The notes under the pieces were generated by a model that saw nothing but the letters and a program-made list of their open reading frames with translations, had not been told where the DNA came from and searched no databases. DNA of 64,000 nucleotides from Tamarix chinensis (Eukaryota; Streptophyta; Magnoliopsida; Caryophyllales; Tamaricaceae): NCBI GenBank assembly GCA_030549775.1, contig CM060177.1, forward strand, positions 65,758,138 to 65,822,137, given 5' to 3'. The translations under genes and the position numbers were made by a program. Each line of letters opens with the position of its first letter. Position 1 is the first letter of the stretch. This document shows positions 43,561 through 55,624 of this stretch, in pieces.

Positions 43561-43894
43561 AATGGAGAAATGATAAAATGGTTGGGTTGGAGGTATTTGG
43601 GTATTTATTTATTTATATAATAAATTTATATATTTAATTTTAATAATAATTATTTTAATTATAATAATTAAATCCATTTTTAGATTAGTTAGGCTATTTT
43701 GAATAAATTGTCCTTAACTTCCATTTTAATTAGTAAAATGTCCAAAATTTTCTAAATAACTTATTTATTATTTTCTCCTTATTTTTCCTCAATAAATTTC
43801 CTCTTTATTTAATAAATTCACCTATTTTCTTAATTTTTCTCTAATAAATTATTATTTTCCATAATTCCTAAATTAGGATTTTTGGGGTATTTCA

Positions 43895-43899
43895 ATTAT
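43895..43899. repeat. Target-site duplication (right) of LTR A3
   Basis: ATTAT, identical to 38960-38964. Copia sequence resumes after it. Confidence 0.88.
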
Positions 43900-44939
43900 G
43901 TATCCTAACCTTCACCATCCCTATCTTAAAAACTTTTCAAGCAACATCGTTACCCACTATGACAACTCCACCTTGAGTCACCTCAAGTGTCTACAACCAA
44001 CTCCAATTGATATATATATATTGTAAGAGCACCCAAAATCCAATATCTATCTATCACTAATCTTGTTCTATCTATAAGTGGCCATCAACATATCTCTATT
44101 ACTATTGTCATAGGAAACTATAACATCATCCTTTATATTGGATAACTCACGTGATGTAGCATCGGATTTCTATTAGGAAAAAACCTCCTAATATGCCCTT
44201 CTTGTGACTCCTGTAGCAAGCCAAATTCTTTTACTAACTCTTTGACTTAGATATGGACTTATTATGGTCATAAATCCCCACTCCTATGTCCTCCCGTGGC
44301 TACACAACCTTCACTATGTGAGTCCCTAGAAGTACCGCTGCCAGTCAACTAATTATCAATCAACTCTCATTGTAGCATGGCAGAATCTACTTCGTCAAGG
44401 ACTATTTCATCTTTCCCATACAAAATAGTCTTAGGAAAATGCTTAAATCTTGCCGGCAAAGAACATAAAAACGTAATAGCCAAATCTTCATCATTTAATT
44501 TAACATCTATATTATGCAAATCCATAACTATAGAATCAAATTCATCTAAGTAAATTTTTAAAGATTAACCCTCACCTTATTTTAGGTCATAAAGATGACT
44601 ATTCAATAGTAGACACTTTGCTATTGATTTTGTCATATAAAATGACTCAAGATTCAATGATAAGGCATCCACTGTTGATTTCTTTGCCACTTCATGTAAT
44701 ATCTCATTTGAAAAATACAGTTTTTATGGTAGAGAAGTCCTTAAGATATACTTCTTCAAATCTCTCATTAGTCATCGGCTCTGTCTTATTCAATTGATCG
44801 AATAATAATTTCTCCAATCCATTCTAAATTAGAGTTTCCCACAACTTCAATTTCCATAATATAAAATTCATGGATTGATAAAAATTCTCAATAGGAAATC
44901 TTGTAGCCATCTCAATTACCATACCTCTTCAATAATATA
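43900..44939 (-). pseudogene. Ty1/copia gag and protease region
   Basis: The minus strand starts at ATG 44908-44910 with MATRFPIENFYQSMNFILWK, a typical copia gag N-terminus. Further on it gives IYLDEFDSIVMDLHNIDVKL, NDEDLAITFLCSLPARF and KTILYGKDEIVLDEV, the conserved UBN2-type gag core (about 44540-44380). The zinc knuckle and protease lie nearer 43900-44200 but are too decayed to call residue by residue. Several stops and frameshifts are present. LTR A3 separates it from the pre-integrase part. Confidence 0.85.
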
Positions 44940-44951
44940 GCTATGATACCA
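44940..44951 (-). other. Copia primer-binding site (tRNA-iMet type)
   Basis: On the minus strand TGGTATCATAGC, one base from TGGTATCAGAGC. It lies just 5' of gag and directly beside the LTR, confirming minus orientation. Confidence 0.82.
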
Positions 44952-45600
44952 TATTATTGTGGACGTAACATGGATTTAAAGGATCCAAATCAAATGAAAA
45001 TTAATAAGATCATAAAAAATTGAGGATTCAATCACAAAATAGAATAATATAGGAAAAATTAGAGATCTTTATATATACTCTTGTGTAATTAATTGATGAT
45101 TATACTAATAAGACAATCGATTACACAAATCTATAATTCTCTTTTAATGGAGAATTCTATAAAGGAGAAGAAGAATTTGGGTGGCACAACTTCAATGGCT
45201 AGGGTTTCATATGTCTTTTTTTTTATAGAAGATAGATACCTTGTGGAGAAAAACATTGTGTTACAGAAACAAAGAAAAAATACTGTTTGTGTTTAGGAAA
45301 CATGAGACCTTTATTTTAATTTATTTACTCTTGAATTTTGCCTAAAAAATACAATAAAGCTTTTAGTGAGAAACACAGTTCGTGTTAATTAACACGGGAC
45401 CCTAGTATTTTTCACTTAACTCATATCCTACACCTAACTTCTCCAACACATGCACAAACCAACACAATGTTATGCTTTGCTTCAAATGCCCAATCAAAAC
45501 TCATACATTCTTATCTTTAATATAAATAAGGTCTTTTGTTATTTGTTGTGGTTTCATGTTCTTGGTGTATTTTTTTGATGGTTATGAGTTGATTGAACTC
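44952..45600 (-). mobile_element. Copia 5' LTR (outer boundary uncertain)
   Basis: By position next to the primer site this must be the 5' LTR. Its inner end reads about GTCCACAATAATA on the minus strand. The outer end is not certain because no 3' LTR remains in the window for comparison; family C sequence is recognisable from about 45605. The plus-strand frame 45093-45296 has no signature. Confidence 0.6.
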
Positions 45601-45604
45601 TTAG

Positions 45605-47740
45605 ATTTGAGAATATGGTAAAAATTTATTCTTTTAAGTTTTAAGCATATTTCAAGTTCCTTGTTTCGAGCATGATTTTGTTAAGTGATGCTTATACTAT
45701 ATAGCCATGTGATTTATGTGTCTGTTATACCTTTTTTTTATATGTTTTTAACATAGAATAATGCTAGGATTAATATGGTAAAGTTGAGTAAAATTTTGTT
45801 AAATGGATTGTAGGTTTGGGTCTTATTTTACCAAGACCAGTAGATTAGTTTGTTAGACCAATCAACTGGTTATGTAAATAGTTGCTAAGTTTGAAAATTT
45901 TGATTGGTTTGTCACAGAAACAATTAATTAGTTTTATGTACTAGTATATTGGTTTCTATGAGTAGTCAATCTATTTACCATACCTAGCATATGGCTGCTT
46001 TGTACTAGAGTGGTCTAGTCTTTACTTGGACCTATTGATTGGTTTGGTTAAACCCATTGATTAGTTTCCTATAAAGAGTCGGTATGGCTAGACTAGGTAG
46101 TTGGTCTTAGGGACCGATTGACTACTCCACTTGTATTTCACCATGTATACTTTTTATTTAATGTTCTTCCTTTAGGCCTTCTATATTAAAATTTATAAGT
46201 AATTATAGCATTTTAATCATGATTTAAACCATATTTAACCTTAATTTAACATGGATCAAAATGACGATATTATGGGCCTTGAGGTGTTAAGTTTGGTGTC
46301 ACCTCTAAACACAAAATTGGTTATTTATATCCCTTGTGATGCATTTGGTGTTATTAATTAGAAACACCCAATTGGTTATGAATGGAATTACTTCATGATT
46401 TTTGATATCACTTGGTAATTAATAATACTAAATAAGGTTTTATTTTAGCCTTTTTCTTCAACTCTTAGGGTAGCTAGTTAGGAGTTAGTGGGCGAGTCAC
46501 CCCGTGTTTTTATATTTTCTATTAGTATCTATTTTCTTTTCTATAAGGTTATTATCGGTAAAAGGTAACATATATATTTGAGGTATAGGATTATATTATA
46601 GTAGGTCAACATGAAAATGGTGTCTAGTTTGGGTGGGTGAAGTATCCCATTACAAGACTCTTGGTACTTCATATTGTCCATATCTTAGGTTTTTGTGGTA
46701 TCCCAACTTTTATAGTCCTTGCAATGGAGGCATTTAAAGTGTAATGTGTGAGGTATCCCAATACAAGCCCCTTAATGTCTTTTGAACATGTGTGGTGTAT
46801 CTGGTATCCCAATTTATGTTAACCCTCACAATAAGGGCCCTTTATGTGTGGTGGGTGTGGTATCCTTAAAGAAAATCCTCTTTGATGTATCTGGACCACA
46901 TGTGGTGGGTTTTGTATCCCATTGTGTTTGTATGTTACCATAACTTTTGATTATGGTGGAGAAATAGGTGTTTCTAACATATTATCTTAATAATTAGAAA
47001 GTATTTGGCCACTAAACAAAGATTTATAATATGTTTTACATTATGTGGTTCTAATGCATGATTTATATTATTTTTCTTCCATGATTTCTAAGTAAGTATG
47101 CCTTATTAGATTTCTATTATGAGGTTGAGTTTTATACTTTTTTAGTAAGCTTATCACCATGCTACTATGTGACTTTCACTTCATTGTGTAACATTAGCCC
47201 TTGCCATACTTTAGGTAGTTTGCTTTACTACTACTTCATTATATTCATACTACATTTGTGTGGTTAATATGATGATCCCACTACTAGTCCAGCGAGTAGA
47301 GGAAAATTTGTAGGGTTATGGTTCTCAGCTAGAGTATGCTGAGGATGATACTGTAGGCTAGTAGCTAGGTATTGCTTAGGATTTAAGAGTTAGGGTAATC
47401 GATTAGATGTACTTTTCCCATAATGTTGGGATGGTTTTTCTTCTTCTTGTTATTAAATTCTTATATTTGATTCCTATATTTGGATTTTGCTAAATCTCAT
47501 ACCTCCTATCTATATTATTGTTATTCTCATCTTTGTCATTCTTAGTATTTTTATATTATTGGTAGAGCATGCATTATTTTGTGGATATTCCATTTTTTCT
47601 TACATCAAGTATGGGCTAGTGATGATCAATTCTCTCTCATAGCTGATTTGGCACTAATATTCTCTAGTTTTGCTTTTTAAAAACACTTCTACATTACCTT
47701 TAAAATAAAATTTTCTAGTTCAAAATTTAGGGGTGTTACA
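45605..47740 (+). mobile_element. LTR C4: 5'-truncated family C LTR
   Basis: Collinear with the reverse complement of LTR C1 from about 6650 down to 4505, ending aaaatttaGGGGTGTTACA at 47740. It carries the ACTAGTCGA cluster (45830-46130), the inverted ttgggtgttt units (46290-46440), the tggtatccca-type units (46640-46920) and the terminal tttctagttcaaaattta. The first 1.2 kb of the LTR, including TGTAA, is missing at the copia border. Confidence 0.78.
45830..46130. repeat. ACTAGTCGA motif cluster of LTR C4
   Basis: Degenerate units such as gaccagtagattagtttg, gaccaatcaactggtta and cagtctattgattgg. They are more decayed than in C1. Confidence 0.6.
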
Positions 47741-48460
47741 ATTTCTGTCAAGCATCACACCCTCAAACACCCCTTTCTCTACCTTTTTTCCCTTCTATGT
47801 TTGGCACTATCATTCCCCACCAACACCACTTTCCATAGACCACCAAAAGATACCTTTTACCTAGAGAACCAACAACCAATACCTCCCCCTCATTCACTCC
47901 TGCCGTTGCCTGACCATATTCACTCCAATCTATTCCTTTTTTCCTTCTCATTGTCATAATCTATTTTGGTTTATTTGAGGTGGACATCCATGCACCCTTA
48001 TAAGCCCTAACTGTGACTCTTTCTCACCACACACACATGGTTTAGTGCACAACCATGTGTATCCTTCACCCCTAGCTCATGCGTGTTTTGCCTTCCTGAC
48101 CCGTGCATGTACTGCATGGTTGTTCATGCACCTTTGATGTTCCCTTTGTATAGTCATACCTCCATTGTGCATCACACCTTAAACCATTCTTTCCACCATA
48201 ATCTCACACAGATTGATCTTTTCCACTTATTTTAGTTACCCCCTTTTCCACGCTCCTTTACCTTTACTTTTTCCTTAGTTGTATTCTTAAGTCCTAGTTT
48301 TGTATTATTCTTGTTTTTGTAGGTGGTCTTCACATGACCTTGGAGGAGGTGAGTTAGGATTATGTTCTTAGAGACTGGTGTTCTTATCAATAAGGATACA
48401 CGTCATAGTTAGGAATCATATGTGCAATGTTTTGTATGTAATATCATGTTGGCAATGTTA
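47741..48460 (+). other. Unassigned pyrimidine-rich stretch
   Basis: C+T-rich on the plus strand (47750-48300), then a phrase with gtaggtggtc and ttggaggaggtgagttagg. The composition and order recall the C-rich module and following block of a family A LTR, but no terminus is seen. The minus-strand frame 47763-47957 has no signature. Confidence 0.4.
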
Positions 48461-49440
48461 TATTGATGAAGTTCTTATGAAAATGCTATTATATGATATA
48501 TTGTAAGTGAGAAAAATTTGAAAGTATGCGTTGGTGTAAATTGCCAGTTAGTATTTGATGTGTGAGATTTTCATGCTATTATTCTATGTAAAAATGTCAT
48601 TTATTCCCAAAAAATAGATAAAAATAATTGATTTCAAAGGAGATATTGAAGGCAAGAGGAAAATAAGCTAGGAACATATAAAGAGAACATGGAATCAATG
48701 GAAGAAGATGCCAAAAATAGAGAACAAACATCTAATGAGATCTTGTTTAAAAGTTTCAAGAGGAGAAAAGAAAAAGGAAGAAACACGATAGCCTTGCGTC
48801 TATTTACACTAGGGTGCATATTTTGCCATTAAAATGAGAAATCTTAGTTTTCAAAATTTTGCAAGTTTAGGATAAAGAACATGGTACCCTCATGTTTTAT
48901 GAACATGGACTGTGTTTCTTTCAAATTACGTAAATGCTCGTGCAGGCTTCTCCCTATCATAATCTTCTCATTTGCATATATTAAAACATTAACTTTAATT
49001 TTTAAGACAATATGTTTATCTCTATATAGTAGATATATTCCATCATTTAAATTCCATGATTATTATTTGTTGAAATTGAATATAATATTGGTATCCTAAA
49101 ATTCAATTCGATAAGCTTTCCCATTAATTTCTCAATTATGAAAGGATGATTTGAGTTTGAGTGTAAGTGTACTATGTTTATTCCATCATTACTCTTTTTA
49201 CATTTATGAATTATTTGCTGCTGTGTTGTTAATTATTGATAGTAATTATGAAATAATGAATTATATTTTGTGTTGTTATAATTATGACGATTGAAGCATA
49301 AATTAGTAGGGGATAGGAGGCATCAATGATGGGATTAGGTTTTTGGATATGAAACACAACTTGAAATTATGATTCTAAGCAATATCTAATTGAATTGATG
49401 CATGGAATTAAATGATTTTGTATAGTAGATTATTGCAAAC
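48461..49440 (+). other. Unassigned AT-rich stretch before Athila-type gag
   Basis: No domains. By position it should contain the LTR end and leader of the Athila-type element. A purine-rich part with tagccttgcgtctatttacac (about 48790) is of a kind seen in Athila LTRs, which is inference only. No primer-binding site was recognised. Confidence 0.4.
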
Positions 49441-49449
49441 TAAATAAAA

Positions 49450-50880
49450 AGGAGATTGAAATATGCTTGTCATATTCTATTACCTTATAAAGGAAGTTCC
49501 AATAATTTTGTGGAAGATCATGTAGAGAATTTGTGCAATTTACCTTGGCATATAGGTCCACATATGGCTAATCATCGACCTCTTAAGAAGCTAGCTTCTT
49601 CTATTTTCAACCCTAACCTTTTATGTATTAATTATCCTAGAGAACATGATACTTATGAGATCAAACATGGTTTAATCTATGCTTTGTCCATTTTTATATG
49701 ATTCAGGGACAACAACTAACTGGTTTTAGGATGTTTCGCTAATCCCAACAACTATATTAAGGAATTCCATATCACATGTTTTGGTATGAAACTACTTGGA
49801 GTAAATATAGAACAAAGCAAACTAAAAGCTTTTCCCTTTTCTTTAGCTGATGCAGCTAAAGAATGGTTATATGACTTACTAGAGGGATCTGTGGACACTT
49901 GGGTTGATATGCAACAGGTTTTTTTTAAATGAAAATACTTTCCCTTATATAGATAAACTAATATAAGAAAATAAATTTGTTATATTATATAAGATGGAGG
50001 GGAATCATTGCACGAGTATTGGGAATGTTTTAAGAAGACATGTAGTAGTTACCCCACTCACCAAATTAGTGAGCAATTGTTGATACAATCCTTTTATGAA
50101 GGATTGTCTCTTATAGATGGAAAAAAGATCCATGTTGCTAGTGTGGGTCCATTGGTTGACAAAAAACTTGTTGAATCTAAAAGATTGATTGCTAACATGT
50201 CATCTAACTCTCAATATAGTAGCAGTGGAAGTAATTTTTGTGTCTCAATAGGTAAAATAGGCTAGTATCTCTAAACTAAAAGCAAAAGTATCAAACTTAA
50301 CATCTCTTGTAGAAAAAGTAGCCGGTGATAAAAGTCTTGAAATGGTATGTGGAGTTTGTTCTTTTACCAAACATCCTACTGATATGTATCCTCCCTTATA
50401 GGATGAACAAAAAGTGAATGCTATTAGAGGATAATAAGGACCAAGGAGGAGTGATTCTTTTTCTCTAACATACAATCAAGGTTGGAAGGATAACCCTAAC
50501 TTAAGGTACGGGAACAATCAATAAGGTGGTAGTTCATATTTCAGGCCACCATCTTATCAAAATCAACAAGGTCTAAGTCCACCCCTAGATTCTTTCATGT
50601 TCCACCAAATCAACCAAGAGAACCATTTAAATCATTACTTCCACAAAAATTTGAACAACCGTATGGAGGAATAACTTTGGAAGACTTAGTGAAATCTTTG
50701 GCTACCAAAACTTTGCAATTTCAACAAGAAACTCAAAATGATATCAAGAACATGGACAATCAAGCAAGTCAATTAGAAAATTCTCTAGGAAAATTAAAAC
50801 ATATGGGTCCTCAAAAATCCCAAGTTAAATGGAAAGGAACCCTAGAGATAATGTTAGTGCTATCATAACTTAGAGTGGTA
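49450..50880 (+). pseudogene. Athila-type gag (dead)
   Basis: Ordered Athila-like gag segments across frames: LCINYPREHDTYEIKHGLI; PNNYIKEFHITCFGMKLLGV; KLKAFPFSLADAAKEWLYDL; SVDTWVDMQQVFF; LHEYWECFKKTCSSYP-like with HQISEQLLIQSFYEGL (50008-50265); LVDKKLVESKRLIANMSSNS. A zinc-knuckle-like motif CGVCSFTKHPTDMYP (about 50348-50392) has Tyr in place of the last Cys. Then DEQKVNAIRG, YNQGWKDNPNLRYGNN and LEDLVKSLATKTLQFQQET (50677 on). Several stops and frame changes. Nearby protease and RT have the same order and spacing as in intact Athila elements. Confidence 0.9.
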
Positions 50881-50939
50881 AACAATTTTCAGGTCTAAGA
50901 TAAGTTAGTGAATAGCAAGAAACAGGCAGAGAAAAGGAT

Positions 50940-51760
50940 GAGATGTTGAGAAAGAAGAAATTAGAAATCCTCCACAAGTAGATAAACATGATTTCCTCTT
51001 CCTATTAAAACCATTTCCCTTTTTCCTATTAGGTTGGATAAGGAGATGCTTGATATATTTAGAAAAGTAGAGGTGACCATCCCTCTAATTGATTTAATTA
51101 AACAAGTACCAAGGTATGCAAAGTTCCTTAAGGTTTTGTGCACTAATAGAAAATATTGAAGGGGTTTGATAAAGTATGTGTGGGTGAACATGTTTTTGCA
51201 ATTTTGGAAAGGAAACTCCCACCAAAGTATAAGGATTCAGGTATTTTTACCATCCTTTGTAAGATTTGAAACACAAAGTATGAAAGATGTATGCTTGACT
51301 TAGGTGCTTCAATTAATGTGATGACTTTATCTATCTTTAAAGCACTAAGTCTAAGCCATTTGAAAAAGACTCGAGTTATTATTCGGTTAGTTGATAGATA
51401 TAATACATACCCTAAAGGAGTAATTAAAGATGTGTTGGTGTAAGTGAATGAGTTAGTATTTGCTGTTGATTTTTATTTATTAGACTTATAGGGCAATGGT
51501 TCATCAAAATCTTCTATTATATTATTAGGTAGACCATTTCTAAAACCTTTTAAAAAAAATTTGATATTCATGATTGAATTTTGACCATTTAGTTTGATGT
51601 TGAACTTATTAGGTTGAACATATATGACTCCATTGAAGATATTAATAGGTAGGTATATGAGTTATCATCTAAAGATCCCTTAGAGGTGACCTTAAATCAA
51701 TGTAAAGAAATTGAGTTTTTAGAAGAGTTGAATGAGAAATCAAGGAAATAGTAATTTCTT
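50940..51760 (+). pseudogene. Athila-type protease region (dead)
   Basis: Starts with LFLLKPFPFFLLGWIRRCLI-like linker sequence, then IPLIDLIKQVPRYAKFLK (about 51080). The protease follows at about 51290-51600: LDLGASINVMTLSIF with the active-site Asp retained, RVIIRLVDRYNTYPKGVI, VNELVFAVDFYLLDL, ILLGRPFLKPF. At least three stops interrupt it. Confidence 0.87.
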
Positions 51761-51889
51761 TAGGAGCTTACCTTGGTAGAATTGGAAGACTTGTAGATTT
51801 ACCGTTAACATTGGATAAACCTTTACCTTTGATAGAACAAGGACTAGAAGTGGAGTTGAAAATTTTAACTATGCATCTTAATTATGCAT

Positions 51890-52188
51890 TTTAGGGAGAT
51901 AAAGATACTCTTCCATTCATCACATCTAGTGACCTAACCACCAAGCAAGAGGAGAAGCTTGTTAATGTTTTGAAAAAGTATAAAACAACTTTAGGATGGA
52001 TGGTTGCCGATATTAAGGGTACTAGTCCTTCAATGTGTATGTATTATATTTTAATGGAGGTTTATTTTAATCTTAGTAGACAAGTGCAATGTAGACTAAA
52101 TCCGATTATGATTGAGGTAGTGAAGAAAGAGGTGTTGAAGTTGTTGTCTGTAGGATTCATATACAATTTCAATTTGAAATATGAGGTA
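51890..52188 (+). pseudogene. Athila-type RT, N-terminal start only
   Basis: QEEKLVNVLKKYKTTLGWMV, ADIKGTSPSMCMYYILME, then RLNPIMIEVVKKEVLKLL and SVGFIYNFN match the beginning of Athila RT. Homology ends near 52188, before any catalytic motif. The rest of RT, RNase H and integrase are not in the window, so later insertions or a deletion removed or displaced them. Confidence 0.85.
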
Positions 52189-53080
52189 TTACAACCTCAT
52201 AAAAATTTGAATAATTATTTCCTAAAGAGAAAATTAAGAGGTTTAAAGTTATGGGGTATTACAACTAACCCAACTACTAGTTTATTCATTTTATTATAAA
52301 AGAAAAACTCTCTTTTGAATTTTAGAATTTTTAAGAAAAATTGTAATTTTTATAATGCTTTTGATAATCCAAAAGTTATTATATTTAGAAAATAGTTATT
52401 TTCATGTGATAATGTGTGAAAAATATTTTAATGATTCTTATATTAGTGGTTGTGTTTATCTACAATTCCAAAGGATATTTTAAACCATTATTTTATATAG
52501 AATAGTAAAAGGCAAAAATGAGAATTTTATAAATATACATTGTTTTTTAAAAAGAAACAAATTAAGTAATTAAAATAATAAGATACCTACCGTATGCATG
52601 GCATGAGGTATGATATATTATTATTTAAAATAAAATTTGCTAATTAATTAGTTAGTGAAATTAATTTATTGATTTATAAATTCATTTATATATTCATATA
52701 ATTAAATCTTTCTTTATTTTCATAGTTAGTTAAAACATTTTAGAGAGAGAGACACATTTTTGTAATATATGATAAAGTTATATCTTTTCTTTATTCCTTA
52801 GTATCTATAATTATTATCTACTAATTATCTTGAATGATATACGTTAAATCTTTCTTTATCTTATTTTTTTTTGAAATTTGTAGGGAAACCGAGTGACATT
52901 TAGTAATTTAGCCATAACACTCTCATTTAATAATGAAATTGAACACTTCTTTCATCATAGAAGGTTGGTTTCAGTATCTAAAACTTTTGTCTACTGAGTT
53001 TTATCAATATCTAAACATAACTTAGTGAAAAATATCAATCAATATTGGTCGTAATTTACTTGTGCAAATTTATTATATAT
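52189..53080. other. Unassigned AT-rich stretch with two TATTACA phrases
   Basis: Contains GAGGTATTACA (ending about 52197) and GGGGTATTACA (ending about 52272), which look like LTR ends, but no matching starts are seen. The rest is AT-rich without domains. It may be what is left of a deleted LTR. Confidence 0.4.
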
Positions 53081-55341
53081 TTATATTCTAAAATCCCATA
53101 TAACCCCTTATAAAAACCTAATAGCCAACAGTATAATTTTGGAATATCCCACTTACTAGGGTCCTTATTGTGTGCTAATCTAGGTGTTTGAATGGTGATT
53201 TGAATGTGTTTGATCTTATTTTATAAGTGTGTTTAAAATTGGTATGGTTCTTGGATGAGCTTGGTTTGGATTGGGAAAAAATACTTGGTTTTATCAGAAA
53301 AACCAATCAACTGGTTAGAGGTACCGATCGACTAGTTTGTCCATTAAATTTTGAGTTTTGAAATTTAATGAACCGATTGACTGGTTTAGAGTGCCAGTTA
53401 ACTGGTTTGATTGAATCGGTTGTTCTTTGAACTCAATTTTCCCTATAAATCTTTCCCCAAAACTCTTATAGCATCATAATTATGTTTTAAATGGTCTTGT
53501 TTTCAATTTTTATGAAGATTCTGAGCTAGACTAACCTATTTTATTTATTTTCAATAGATTAACAAGGAAGTAATTTATGAGAAGTCATATTCATGCCCTA
53601 AGCTCATTTGAATTCTTCTTCCATATTTTCTTTCTCTTATACAAGATTCCTAAACTAATTATTTGCTTTTGTAACCTCTATAGATTTGCTGAACTTCAAT
53701 TCTCTCCCACTTTTATCATTATTCCCTTCTTGTGTTCGAAATTCCTAAGGTACATTACATAGAGCCCTGTAGTTTTACCAATTTATCATAAGGTAGAAAT
53801 GCCATATTTGAACCTTCGAAACTTGCACTTTGAATCTTGGATTTAGAATGGGGTTTTAGGTCCCAATTTATATGCTCCCTTAACCTTCTCTTTTTAGTAG
53901 AAACCCTCAATAATTCGAACTTAATATCTTCATTCTCTCTCTTTTTCCCTAACATTCAATCTGCCTTGCTTTCCTTCGCTCTTACTTTGCCACATTCCCT
54001 CTATATGGTTGCATTCTAATCTTCCTTTCCTCTTTTAATCCTTTCCCTAGCTCCTTCTTATTTTGATCTTAAGCAAGATGGGGTTAGAGTAGGGAAAAGA
54101 GTGAGGGCTAGCTTTCATCTTTGATTCTCTCTATTTTCTCATTTGGAAGGTGGGGTTTTTTTGATTTCCTCTCCTAGGTCCCTACTTTTATTAAATATTC
54201 TTTGCACAAATTCAAAAGGTTTCACTTCGTTTTAGTTAAGCTCTTCTTTAATGGTGTTTTAGTATAGGATAGGGGTTTATATTTTCAGAGACTTATGCTA
54301 TTTTGGTGTGTTGCTCAACTCTTTTAAGGTAAGTCATTATGTTCCCTATTACTATAAAAAATAGTATGGTAAGTACAGTATATATCCTATGATTATGTGA
54401 TATATTGATTAGTAGAGATGAAAAATGTGCCTGTACTAGTTAGTATAGAATGAATGAATGAATTTGTAGGAAGCTTGGTTTAAAGGCTCATGTGCTTGAA
54501 CCTTATACCTATAATCCTAGATTCAAAATTTCCTTGACATTCTGGGAATCTTAAGTAACAATGATATATTTAACATGTAGAATAGATTATTTCAGGATGG
54601 CCTAGAAAGAATAGAATATGATGCATGATTTCCTAATTTAATTGCATAAAATGAAAGCATGATTCACTAATATTCCCAACAAAATTATATTTCGCATGTC
54701 GATTCACATATACTGCTTGTTGAGAACCTTAAATAACCTGAGATTGATGTTTGGATTTTTTGGACAAAGGTTATGGAATTTAATCGTGTGTAAATATGTT
54801 TTGTAGGGCTCCTTTCACCCTAAACCAATTGATTGGTCTTTAAGATTGATCGATTGGTCTAGTAGATCTATCAGCTGGTTTGTCTGTATATTTGGTGGTA
54901 TTGGTATCTGGTTAAGCTCATTGATTGGTTCGACCAAACTGATTGATCAATTCTTAGAATAGTTTACTGGTTGGGTCAATCAATCGACTGGTCCATGAAA
55001 CTGATCAACTTGTCAGTATCGGCTTCTTTCGAAACCCATATAATGGTCTCGACTAACTTTGCTTCTTTTACCTATTTATTCCTAAATTCAATGTTTTGAG
55101 CTTTCTCATTATTAGATAGTGACCTAAGATACAGGTAGATATGGATTTATTTAGATTAATGAAGTTTAAATAATGGATTAAAGGCAGTAAATAGAAATTT
55201 ATCCTAGTAGACCAATGTTTGACCTTAGTTTAGCATTTGGCCATTTTCATGATTATAACATGAATATATGATTAAATGACTAAAAATGGATTATTCATAT
55301 GGTTAGTATTGAAGTAATGGATCAAAATGATAGATAATATA
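53080..55341 (+). mobile_element. LTR C5: family C LTR, cut by LTR A5
   Basis: Minor motif cluster (53290-53430: accgatcgactagtttg, accgattgactggttt), C+T-rich part (53560-54200), major cluster (54820-55050: gaccaaactgattgatc), then the phrase atggatcaaaatgatag shared with C4 at about 46250. LTR A5 interrupts it there; the remainder should lie beyond the window. The start is placed at about 53080 by comparison with C1 and C2 and is uncertain. Confidence 0.68.
54820..55050. repeat. Major ACTAGTCGA-type motif cluster of LTR C5
   Basis: About ten degenerate units such as ccaattgattggtc, gatcgattggtc, caatcgactggtcc. Counterpart of 5990-6480 in C1. Confidence 0.65.
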
Positions 55342-55624
55342 TTTAATACCCCAAAGCATTAATTTAGGAATTAATAATAAAATAGGGGTTAATAGGTGAG
55401 ATTAATTACAATATAACATTTTTAACAAAATATTGTTATTATAGTAAAAATATTAAAGATCCAAAAAAGAGGAAAATAATTTATAAATTATATTTGTGGA
55501 GGTTAAGATAATTTGCTAAACTAAAATAGATTTTGTGAAAATTTAACCACTAATTTTAAATTAATATAAAAAGAAAATTTATTCATTTTTACTAATTTTA
55601 TTATTCTCACAAATTTAAAAAATT

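Larger units (their letters stand above)
38965..43894 (-). mobile_element. LTR A3: giant solo LTR (4.9 kb) of family A
   Basis: On the plus strand it begins TGTAACACCCC and ends GGGGTATTTCA, with exact ATTAT duplications, inside the copia element. No internal retrotransposon region, primer site or second LTR is present, so 4930 bp is a solo LTR. In its own orientation: AT-rich start, C-rich module (43560-42330), ATT tracts, the hairpin/splice-like block (41410-41359), a minisatellite (41090-40340), the CCGGTCCACCGG block (39965-39635) and a tail almost the same as A2. Its start resembles A5 instead, so it looks mosaic. GC-rich CpG content is largely preserved, suggesting youth. Confidence 0.92.

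Noticed and set aside
34792..47740. B2 and C4 as two ends of one interrupted LTR
   Set aside because: They belong to different families and have opposite orientation; C3 and C4 are both from the 3' part of family C, so they cannot be halves of one copy.
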